Shown here piece by piece: positions 43,957-51,141 of a DNA stretch of 64,000 nucleotides; the first letter of the stretch is position 1, and each line of letters starts with the position of its first letter. Position numbers and translations under genes: made by a program. The notes below the pieces were generated by a model, which did no database searches, had not been told where the DNA came from, and saw only the letters and a program-made list of their open reading frames with translations. The stretch lies in contig NZ_JADWYI010000001.1 in the NCBI RefSeq assembly GCF_016904885.1, forward strand, positions 1,426,001 to 1,490,000. Reading direction: 5' to 3'. The DNA is from Archangium primigenium. Lineage in GTDB: Bacteria; Myxococcota; Myxococcia; Myxococcales; Myxococcaceae.

Positions 43957-44268
43957 TCAGCCCGCGGCTTCCACCTGGGCGAACAGCCGATCCGCCTCGG
44001 CGGCCAGGCCCGTGTCCCGTCCGGTCAGCCCGCCCGCGTCGTGCGTCACCAGCGCCAGCGTCACCTTGCGCCAGCGGATGTCGATGTCCGGGTGGTGGTC
44101 GGCCGTCTCGGCCGCCTGGCCCAGCCGGCGCACGAACTCGATGCCGCCCAGGAACGTGCGCGCCTCGTATGTGCGGCGCAGCATCCCGTCCGCGTGCTTC
44201 CACTGGGGGTGCCGCGCGAGGAAGTGCTGGAGCTCCTCGTCCGAGAGCTTCTTCAGGTCTTGTGTCAT
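43957..44268 (-). CDS. Pterin-4a-carbinolamine dehydratase
   Basis: A 103-residue protein of the PCD/DCoH family, recycling 4a-hydroxytetrahydrobiopterin. It carries the active-site pattern ETADHHPDIDIRWRKVTLAL (the HHPD box with the second His and the following Trp) and the preceding FVRRLGQAAE helix. There is no phenylalanine hydroxylase gene in the window. It lies 30 nt after glpK and 1 nt before the barrel gene. Confidence 0.92.
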   Translation of the reverse strand: MTQDLKKLSDEELQHFLARHPQWKHADGMLRRTYEARTFLGGIEFVRRLGQAAETADHHPDIDIRWRKVTLALVTHDAGGLTGRDTGLAAEADRLFAQVEAAG

Positions 44269-44298
44269 GGTGCCTCCGCTCGGGGTTGTGCTCGCGCC

Positions 44299-45783
44299 TT
44301 ACGCGCGCTCCACCGCGCGCCGCCACTTGGTCAGGTGCCGCTCGCGCGCGTCCGCCTTCATCTTGGGCTTGAAGACCTTGCCCTTCTTCCACGCCTTCTT
44401 GATGGCGTCCGTGCTCGTCCACACCCCCGCGCCCAGGCCCGCGAGGAACGCCGCCCCCAGGCTCGTGGTCTGCAGGTTCTGCGGGCGCACCACCTCGGTG
44501 CCCAGCATGTCCGCCTGGAACTGCATCATCAGATCATTGGCCGACGCGCCCCCGTCCACCTTGAAGGACGGAATCTCCTGGCCGCTGTCGCGCCGCATCG
44601 TCTCCGCCAGGTCGTGGATCTGCATCGCCACGCCCTCGAGCGCCGCGCGCGCCAGGTGCGCCGCCGTGGTGGAGCGGTCGATGCCGCCGAACAGGCCGCG
44701 CGCCTCGGGCCGCCAGTGCGGCGCGCCCAGGCCCGCCAGCGCCGGCACGAACACCACGTCCCCGCTCTCCTTCACGCTCGCCGCCAGGGGCTCCACGTCC
44801 CCGGACTTCTTGATGACCTTGAGCCCGTCGCGCAGCCACTGCACCGCGGCGCCGGCGATGAAGGACGAGCCCTCCAGCGCGTACGTCGTCTCCTCGCCAA
44901 TCTTCCACGCCACCGTGGTGAGCAGCCCCGACTTGGACGTCACCGGCGTCTTGCCCGTGTTCATCAGCAGGAAGGCGCCCGTGCCATAGGTGCACTTGGC
45001 CTCGCCCGGCGCGAAGCACGCCTGGCCGAAGAGCGCCGCCTGCTGGTCGCCCGCCATGCCGGTGATGGGAAGGCCATCCGGCAGCGAGCGCATGCCCTTC
45101 GTGGTGCCGTAGGTGTCCACCGAGGCGCGGATCTCCGGCAGGCACGCGGCGGGGATGTCGAGCAGCTCCCCCATGGCGCCGTCCCAGGCCTGCGTCTTCA
45201 CGTCCATGAGCAGGGTGCGGCTGGCGTTGGTGACGTCCGTCACGTGCGACTGGCCCCCGGTCATCTTGTAGACGAGCCAGGTGTCCACGGTGCCAAAGCA
45301 CGCCTCGCCCTTCTCCGCGCGCTTGCGCGCCCCCTTCACGTTGTCCAGGAGCCAGGCGAGCTTGGTGCCGGAGAAGTAGGGGTCCAGCACCAGGCCCGTC
45401 GTCTCGCGCACCCGGGCCTCCTCGCCCTTTTCACGCAGCTCGGCGCAGCGCCCGGAGGTGCGCCGGTCCTGCCACACGATGGCGTTCGCCAGGGGCTTGC
45501 CCCCCTCGCGCATCCACAGCCCTGTCGTCTCGCGCTGGTTGGTGATGCCCACCGCCGCCAGGTCCTTGCCCGCGAGCCCCGCCTGTTTGAGCGCCGTGCG
45601 GATGCAGGCCTCCACCGTGGTCCAGATCTCCTCCAGGTCGTGCTCCACCCAGGAAGGCTTGGGAAAGTGCTGGGTGAACTCCCGGTAGGCGTCGCCCACG
45701 ACGCGGAGTTTGTCGTCCAGGATGGAGACGTGCGTTCCGGTGGTTCCCTGGTCTACTGCCAGCACGTACTTCGCCTTCGCCAT
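44299..45783 (-). CDS. glpK: Glycerol kinase
   Basis: A 494-residue FGGY-family kinase. It has the N-terminal VLAVDQGTTGTHVSILD, glycerol-binding GITNQRETTGLW, and the C-terminal VDGGASANDLMMQFQAD typical of GlpK. It phosphorylates glycerol to sn-glycerol-3-phosphate in the cytoplasm. No glycerol facilitator or dehydrogenase adjoins. The ATG at 45783 has GAGGAG about 10 nt upstream. It is divergent from the FHA gene across 100 nt. Confidence 0.96.
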   Translation of the reverse strand: MAKAKYVLAVDQGTTGTHVSILDDKLRVVGDAYREFTQHFPKPSWVEHDLEEIWTTVEACIRTALKQAGLAGKDLAAVGITNQRETTGLWMREGGKPLANAIVWQDRRTSGRCAELREKGEEARVRETTGLVLDPYFSGTKLAWLLDNVKGARKRAEKGEACFGTVDTWLVYKMTGGQSHVTDVTNASRTLLMDVKTQAWDGAMGELLDIPAACLPEIRASVDTYGTTKGMRSLPDGLPITGMAGDQQAALFGQACFAPGEAKCTYGTGAFLLMNTGKTPVTSKSGLLTTVAWKIGEETTYALEGSSFIAGAAVQWLRDGLKVIKKSGDVEPLAASVKESGDVVFVPALAGLGAPHWRPEARGLFGGIDRSTTAAHLARAALEGVAMQIHDLAETMRRDSGQEIPSFKVDGGASANDLMMQFQADMLGTEVVRPQNLQTTSLGAAFLAGLGAGVWTSTDAIKKAWKKGKVFKPKMKADARERHLTKWRRAVERA

Positions 45784-45883
45784 GGGGTGACTCTCCTCGT
45801 CGGGGTGTGGGTGTGCGCGGGCGCACCATAGCCGAGCCGGGGCCCTTGGCACGCATGGCACGAGGCGCATAGGGTGGCGGGCC

Positions 45884-46417
45884 ATGCCCTCGGTGAAGGA
45901 ATTACGGGCGCGGGCCCGGGTGGACGTGGGGACGTTCCAGGCGGAGTACGGCCCCGTGGCCCTCATCCAACAGCCTCCCTCCCTCGTGTTCCAGAAGGTG
46001 GCCCAGCAGATGGGCCGCTCGCGGACCGTCTTCATGGCCCACCGCTCGCGGCTGGCCGACCGGCTCGTGTCCATGCTCCAGGGCTTCGAGCACTTGCAGG
46101 TGCTCTTCCTCCAGCCCTCCTCGGAGGGCCAGGTGTTCGCCGTGGGCCGCCTGGAGACGAGCTCGCTCGTGGTGCATGACCCGTCCGTGTCCAAGTTCCA
46201 CGCGCTCTTGCGCTGGAGCGCCGCGGACAACACCTGCTACGTGCGCGACTCGGGCTCCATGAACGGCACCTACGTCAACACGGTGCAACTGGGGGAAGAG
46301 GAGCAGCAGTTGTGGGACGGGGACGGGCTGGCCTTCGGCGACGCCCAGTTCCTCTATGTCAGCACCCAGACACTCCACGCCCACCTGAACACGGCCGTGC
46401 CCACGTCGGTGCGCTGA
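45884..46417 (+). CDS. FHA domain protein
   Basis: A 177-residue protein. A conserved N-terminal helical region of unknown role (1-80) is followed by a forkhead-associated domain (about 84-165) with the phosphothreonine-binding pattern VGRLETSSLVVHDPSVSKFHALL and DSGSMNGTYVN. Expected to bind phospho-Thr peptides from a Ser/Thr kinase; the partner is unknown, and the only kinase in the window is 26 kb away. Confidence 0.88.
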   Translation: MPSVKELRARARVDVGTFQAEYGPVALIQQPPSLVFQKVAQQMGRSRTVFMAHRSRLADRLVSMLQGFEHLQVLFLQPSSEGQVFAVGRLETSSLVVHDPSVSKFHALLRWSAADNTCYVRDSGSMNGTYVNTVQLGEEEQQLWDGDGLAFGDAQFLYVSTQTLHAHLNTAVPTSVR

Positions 46418-46545
46418 GCCCGGGCGCCCGGATCGTCGACTTCCCGGCGTCCCGAGCGCCCCCGCGGGGGGCTGGACCTTGCGCCCCCGGGGGCGTGCCT
46501 ACCTTGTGGCGCGTGCCACGCGAGGCACGCGACGGGGAGGCGGGC

Positions 46546-47259
46546 GTGAAGGGATTGATCTTCGAGGAACTCAACGGTGGCGCGAGCTGCCGCACCTATC
46601 TCATCGCCTGTGCGCGCACGCGCGAGGCCATCATCGTGGATCCGGTGCTGGAGCTGGTGCCCTCCTACCTCCAGCGGCTGGGGAGGGACCGGTTGCAGCT
46701 GCTCGCCGCGGTGGACACACACACGCACGCGGACCACCTGTCGGGCGGGCGGGAGCTGGCGCGCATGCTGGGCACCCTGTACGTGGGCGCCCCCATGGCG
46801 GCGGTGGAGCGCACCCTGCGCGATGGCGAGTACATGAACGTGGGCGACATCCACGTGAAGGTCTGGGCGAGCCCCGGCCACACGGCCGACGGCCTGGTGC
46901 TGCTCCTGGAGGACCGGGTGCTCACCGGGGACACGCTGCTCATCGGCGCCTCGGGCCGGACGGACCTGCCCTCGGGAGACCCCGAGGCCGCCTACGACAG
47001 CCTGGAGCGCCTGCTCACGCTGCCCTCGCACATGCTCGTGTACCCCGCGCATGACTACGGTGGGCGCACGTTCAGCACCATGGGCCACGAGCGCGTCACC
47101 AACCCGCGCCTGCGCATGGACCGCGCCGCCTTCGTGGAGCTGATGAGCCGGCCGCGCGCGGACAAGCCCGCGCGCCTGGAGGAGGCGCTCGCCTACAACT
47201 CCCGGCCGGGCGAGGCCCTCGAGACGCCCGCTCCCGAGGAAGCCCAGTTCCTCATCTGA
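46546..47259 (+). CDS. MBL-fold persulfide dioxygenase-like hydrolase
   Basis: A 237-residue metallo-beta-lactamase-fold enzyme. Metal motif THTHADH near residue 62, then GHTADG, LTGDTLLIG...GRTDL and YPAHDY. The GRTDL segment after the TGDT motif is characteristic of the ETHE1/persulfide dioxygenase branch rather than glyoxalase II. It probably oxidises glutathione persulfide or a related thiol. A GTG at 46546, five nt after GGGGAGG, is the chosen start; the Met-led frame further upstream runs through intergenic sequence. Confidence 0.82.
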   Translation: MKGLIFEELNGGASCRTYLIACARTREAIIVDPVLELVPSYLQRLGRDRLQLLAAVDTHTHADHLSGGRELARMLGTLYVGAPMAAVERTLRDGEYMNVGDIHVKVWASPGHTADGLVLLLEDRVLTGDTLLIGASGRTDLPSGDPEAAYDSLERLLTLPSHMLVYPAHDYGGRTFSTMGHERVTNPRLRMDRAAFVELMSRPRADKPARLEEALAYNSRPGEALETPAPEEAQFLI

Positions 47260-47285
47260 GGGCGCACCGCCTCGCGCGACGTGCC

Positions 47286-48077
47286 TCAGTGGGGTTGAAG
47301 CACATCGCTCAGCAACAGCGCGCGGGGCAGGAATGGGAGGGTCTGGCTCACCTTCCGTCCGTGATGCAACCCCAGGTTGCTCAATGCGATCAGGTGATCA
47401 CAGAAATGCTCCTCGGGTGTGTCGGCGTTCTCTCCTCGCGCGAGGAGCCGGTGGAACTCCGCCTGTTGGCGCAGGCCCTCCTGGAGGGTCGCGTCATTGG
47501 CTTCCATGATTCCCGAGAGCGCGAGCATCAAGGTGTAGTAGTTGCGCGCATACCCTTTCTTGGGAGCGCCGCCCTTGTGCTTTTGCAGCCCCTTTTCCAG
47601 CCAGCGTTTCGCCGGGTCCGTGCGTGACAGGATCAGGTGTTGAAGTCCACGGGTGTAGCACTTCTGCTCCAGGGGCGTTGATGGGTCGCTGGGCTCGGCG
47701 GGGACAAGGCGGGCCAGCCGCTGGGCCAGCTCGAACTCCCCCGCGATCAATGCGGCGTTCATGCCATCGATGGCGGTCGTGTCCGTGACGGTGGTCGGAT
47801 CCGCTTGGTTCCCCAGGAAATAGGGGGAGGTGGGCGCGTAGGACATCTGAAAGAGTCGCTCGATCCCCCGGGCCGCGTCCTGGAAGGTCTCACGGACCTG
47901 GGCGGGTGACGCGTTGGCGAGCGACAAGGCCCGTCCGTGGAACATCGTCCATTCGCTCCAGCCCTCCCAGGTCGCCTGGGAGGCCGTTCCCGCCTCCAGG
48001 AGTGGCTGACGGAGCGCGATGCGCTCCCGGGCGAGCCCGACCCAGGCCTCCACCGTGTGGGCGTCGAGGGATTTCAT
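47286..48077 (-). CDS. Putative immunity protein (Imm49-like)
   Basis: A 263-residue, mostly helical soluble protein. Its ATG overlaps the stop of the toxin nuclease-domain frame in ATGA, the arrangement expected of a toxin-immunity pair. The sequence (WSEWTMFHGRALSLANASP, LAQRLARLVPAEP, KRWLEKGLQKHKGG) looks like the Imm49 immunity family, but this assignment is from memory of the family pattern and is tentative. The inferred role is to neutralise the neighbouring toxin in the producing cell and its kin. Confidence 0.6.
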   Translation of the reverse strand: MKSLDAHTVEAWVGLARERIALRQPLLEAGTASQATWEGWSEWTMFHGRALSLANASPAQVRETFQDAARGIERLFQMSYAPTSPYFLGNQADPTTVTDTTAIDGMNAALIAGEFELAQRLARLVPAEPSDPSTPLEQKCYTRGLQHLILSRTDPAKRWLEKGLQKHKGGAPKKGYARNYYTLMLALSGIMEANDATLQEGLRQQAEFHRLLARGENADTPEEHFCDHLIALSNLGLHHGRKVSQTLPFLPRALLLSDVLQPH

Positions 48078-48637
48078 GGGCCGTGCCGCTCCTTGAAGAG
48101 TTGGGTGAGTGCGGGGAGATCGTCGAGGACAAAGTCGTGCGCGCCCGCGGCGCTCGTCTTCTGGATGTCGCCGAAGCCATTCCGCTCGATCACCCAGACC
48201 TGTCCCGTCGTGACATTGAGGTGTGTGGAGATCAGGCGCTTCCTCCCCTCGAGCACATCAATGGCTCCATACAGCGCCATCTCCCCTTGGGTATAGGCGC
48301 CACCCTGTCGCGTCGAGGGTTGATTCACCTTGTGCCTCTTGCCGAGCATCTTCTTCGCCAACTTCTTGTTGGCCTTCCAGGAAAGTTGTCGAGAGCCATC
48401 CACGTGCGTATTGAGGGATTTGGAATCCATCGTGGTGGCCTTGGCCTCTAGGCCGACGAGCTGGCGCTCACTGTCCAGGCCAATCCTCTCCCCAAGTGGA
48501 AGTGCCTCGACCCCCATGGAGTCGAGTCCATGATACCGGGAGATGAAGCGGGGATCGGACTGGATTCCGAGTCGTTTCATGGTGACTTCCAAGGCGAGTT
48601 CGCCCAGGGACTCCGTCGTCTGATGGCTGCGCTTCAT
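48074..48637 (-). CDS. Polymorphic toxin, C-terminal nuclease-like part (separated by frameshift)
   Basis: A 187-codon frame beginning at an ATG that overlaps the stop of the upstream frame. It has no ribosome site, and coherent coding sequence continues upstream in the same frame to 48742 (AKAAAGTNQALKGS..., then a helical stretch ending EEADTIIQQIM), so it is better read as the toxin's C-terminus. The helix LGELALEV, the loop HGLDSMG and LVGLEAKA match the E...D...ExK pattern of PD-(D/E)xK (restriction-endonuclease-fold) nucleases. A positively charged stretch KANKKLAKKMLGKRHK could contact DNA or RNA. The nuclease role is inferred. Confidence 0.6.
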   Translation of the reverse strand: MKRSHQTTESLGELALEVTMKRLGIQSDPRFISRYHGLDSMGVEALPLGERIGLDSERQLVGLEAKATTMDSKSLNTHVDGSRQLSWKANKKLAKKMLGKRHKVNQPSTRQGGAYTQGEMALYGAIDVLEGRKRLISTHLNVTTGQVWVIERNGFGDIQKTSAAGAHDFVLDDLPALTQLFKERHGP

Positions 48638-51018
48638 GATCTGCTGGATGATGGTGTCCGCCTCCTCTCCGAGCGCGGCCCTCCAGGAGACGCGTGAACC
48701 CTTGAGCGCTTGGTTCGTGCCCGCGGCGGCCTTGGCGGGGGGCTCCCTGGTGGGAGGGCATCGTCGCCCCGGGGCTTAATCCTCTCCTTGAGTTGGGGAA
48801 GCGTGAGCCGCTCCTCGCGCCTGAGCTGCGTGATGAACCCGTCCACCTGCTCATCGGTGAGGCCGAGCGCCTTGCCGTGCTGGACGAGCTCCTCCAGGAG
48901 CTTCTGGTCTTGTTCGAACAACGACTTGAGGCGTGTCAGCTCCTCCGGTGACAGTCTGCTCAGGTCGGCGAGGATGTTCAGCGCCTTCAGCTCGAGCAGG
49001 AAGTGCTCGAAGGCCAGCACGCCTCGCCGGGCCAGATGGTAGATCACGACCAGGAGTCCTCCCGTCTGTTCGGCACCGAGGAGGCTGATCCGGAGCTGAC
49101 CCTGGGGCGCGAGGAGCCGTTTGACGGCGGCCCGGTAGCGCAACTCCGCTTCGGCGGCCTTGAGGACGTTCGCACGGACCTTATCGCCGAACCGGGACAG
49201 TGTTTGGAGGCTTGTCTTGAAATCGGCGAGGTTGCTCGTTCGGTTGAACTTCCCGGCAGCCGTGGCCAGTCCCTTGACGGCGGAGGCGGTTGCAGCCAGG
49301 TCAAGACCCAACCCGAGAATCGCGGCGATGACCCACCCGAGCGATGGATCGTCCGACAGGAGTTGCGCGCCATACTGGGCGGACTCCACCTCGTACTGTC
49401 GGAACTCCTCCAGCGCCGCGTAGGTGCTGAGCCCCAGGCTAACCGTCGCGGCGACGACGGCGACAGTGCCCTGGCCAAACGTGAACAGCCCCACCACCAG
49501 CGCGAGCGCTGCGAGGAGCAGGTTGGAAGCCAACCGCCGGGCGCTGATCTCCGCGGTGCGATCCAGGAGGATGAGGTCGTAGATGCTGCCGGTCGGGATG
49601 TCCTGGACGCTCCGTGAAACCTGGAGGAGCTTGTCCAGGGCGAAGACGCACTCGGGATGTTGGAGGAGTTCGGCCCATGCGGTCCGGATGTCGCTGCGAC
49701 GGGACTGGATGTAGCTCCGCATCAGGTGCCGGACCGTGCCTGGAGAAGACGCCGACAGCTCTTCCCGGCCGAAGTCACTCTGGGCGAGCAAGGGATGGTT
49801 CTTGGCGACCTGGTTGATGGCGGAGTTTCCTAGGGCCCGGTATTCCGCTTCCTTCTGTCGTGCTTCCTGCTTCCGCTCCCAGTCGCCAGGCATGTACCGA
49901 TGAAGTTCCGGGTCGGTTTGAATGCTCTGCGCCACGATCTTGTTCTCTCTGGCGTGTTCGTAGTTCTTCCGTGCGCCGGTGGCTCCGAGCTCCCGGTGCA
50001 ACTGGGTGATCTGGGCGCTGTCCTGGTACTTCTGGTCCTCGAGGTGAAGGAGTTGGTCGTACTTGAACATCATCTCCATGGCGATGGCGACCGTCTCCTC
50101 CTGGAAGGCTGCGGCATACGCTTGAATCGTGCTCTCGAAATCCTCAATGGCGGCGAAGCCGTACCTTCGCAGCAGGACGAGCAATTCATCCCGCGCGGCG
50201 GTGAGGCGCTTCAGGATGAACTCATGGTTCGGATCGCGAACGCCGAACTCGTCTCGGGAAGGGATCGACGCGAGCGAGCCCTTCAACGACAGATAGAACT
50301 TGTATTTGCGGTATACAGGCTCGAGGCCGTAGAGCCGGGTCTTGAGCCGCTCCCGGAGAATGGCGTCGCGCTTTCTCTGCTCTGGAGTGACTGGGGTCAG
50401 TGTCGACCAGGGCGAAGAGGAGGTCGGGGCGCCTCCGTGCTTCGCGCTGGACGTCCCCGAGGAAGTGCCGGACTTCGTGCCTGGAGTGGAGTCTCCGCCC
50501 GAAAAACCCTTGAGGTGATTGTACGTCTCTTGCGCGAGGGTGAGGTCCACGGTTCCCGTCCCCGGGTTTTTGGCCTCCGCCAACTCCGACACTCGACCGC
50601 TTTGGATGAGTGCGAGTGCTTGCGCCCGTGTCCGGTGGCCCATCGTCATGGCGAGCCATACCCGAAGCTCCAGCCCCTGGAGACCCACGGGGACGCCATG
50701 GACGCTCGTTCCCACCACGGCGACGACCGGCAAGTGGATTTTGTTCTCGAGGACGACCAACCGGCCGGTTTCAAAGGCGCGCCGGAAGGCGTGCTTCACC
50801 TGTTCCGGAGTCGCCGCTCGGGAGGAGGTCGCGCTCTGTCCGACGAGGAACCGGTAGATGCGATGGATGTTCGGATGGGTCGACTGGCTCCATTCGTCCA
50901 GACGCATCATGACGGACGAGAGCGGCACGGCCACACGATTGCTCCGTGCTGATGGGTCGCTGCCTTGGACGACAAGATAGGAGACGTGACCTCCAGGCAG
51001 ACTCCAGCGCTCAGGCAT
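48634..51018 (-). CDS. Polymorphic toxin, N-terminal and central part (C-terminus out of frame)
   Basis: A 794-codon frame from ATG 51018. Residues 1-150 are a globular N-terminal domain; a Ser/Thr/Gly-rich linker follows at 175-205; 205-490 is long and helical with charged heptad-like sequence; two hydrophobic helices (ASNLLLAALALVVGLFTF and WVIAAILGLGLDLAATASAV) sit near 510-580, as in pre-toxin regions of polymorphic toxins. The last ~35 residues are an Arg/Pro/Ser-rich out-of-frame tail. Adding one base in the G run at 48737-48742 fuses it to the nuclease-like frame for a 981-residue protein. Its codon use is less G/C-biased than its neighbours', suggesting acquisition by transfer. No signal peptide. 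Confidence 0.7.
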   Translation of the reverse strand: MPERWSLPGGHVSYLVVQGSDPSARSNRVAVPLSSVMMRLDEWSQSTHPNIHRIYRFLVGQSATSSRAATPEQVKHAFRRAFETGRLVVLENKIHLPVVAVVGTSVHGVPVGLQGLELRVWLAMTMGHRTRAQALALIQSGRVSELAEAKNPGTGTVDLTLAQETYNHLKGFSGGDSTPGTKSGTSSGTSSAKHGGAPTSSSPWSTLTPVTPEQRKRDAILRERLKTRLYGLEPVYRKYKFYLSLKGSLASIPSRDEFGVRDPNHEFILKRLTAARDELLVLLRRYGFAAIEDFESTIQAYAAAFQEETVAIAMEMMFKYDQLLHLEDQKYQDSAQITQLHRELGATGARKNYEHARENKIVAQSIQTDPELHRYMPGDWERKQEARQKEAEYRALGNSAINQVAKNHPLLAQSDFGREELSASSPGTVRHLMRSYIQSRRSDIRTAWAELLQHPECVFALDKLLQVSRSVQDIPTGSIYDLILLDRTAEISARRLASNLLLAALALVVGLFTFGQGTVAVVAATVSLGLSTYAALEEFRQYEVESAQYGAQLLSDDPSLGWVIAAILGLGLDLAATASAVKGLATAAGKFNRTSNLADFKTSLQTLSRFGDKVRANVLKAAEAELRYRAAVKRLLAPQGQLRISLLGAEQTGGLLVVIYHLARRGVLAFEHFLLELKALNILADLSRLSPEELTRLKSLFEQDQKLLEELVQHGKALGLTDEQVDGFITQLRREERLTLPQLKERIKPRGDDALPPGSPPPRPPRARTKRSRVHASPGGPRSERRRTPSSSRS
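48737..48742 (-). other. Probable frameshift site (run of six G; C on the coding strand)
   Basis: Upstream of this run the toxin frame reads KERIKPRGDDALPPGSP; downstream the same frame becomes Arg/Pro-rich, while the +1 frame reads AKAAAGTNQALKGS and continues into the nuclease-like domain. One inserted base (seven instead of six) restores a single 2946-nt frame ending at the immunity gene overlap. It may be a sequencing error, a real inactivating or phase-variable change, or programmed slippage. Confidence 0.7.
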
Positions 51019-51099
51019 TGATTCTCCCCCGCCAGCGGTTTCTTGCGAAACCAGCCTAGCAGAACACCTGCCGTGAGCGGTGGGTTGGGGTTGGGGCGG

Positions 51100-51128
51100 G
51101 TGCCAGGCAGGTGGAGTGTTCCTGGCAC
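51100..51128. terminator. Hairpin between propeller lipoprotein 1 and toxin gene
   Basis: Perfect 8-bp arms GTGCCAGG (51100-51107) and CCTGGCAC (51121-51128) with a 13-nt loop, 14 nt past the stop of the lipoprotein at 51142 on the minus strand. It probably ends that transcript; no T-run. Confidence 0.45.
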
Positions 51129-51141
51129 TCTTCCCGGAGGC

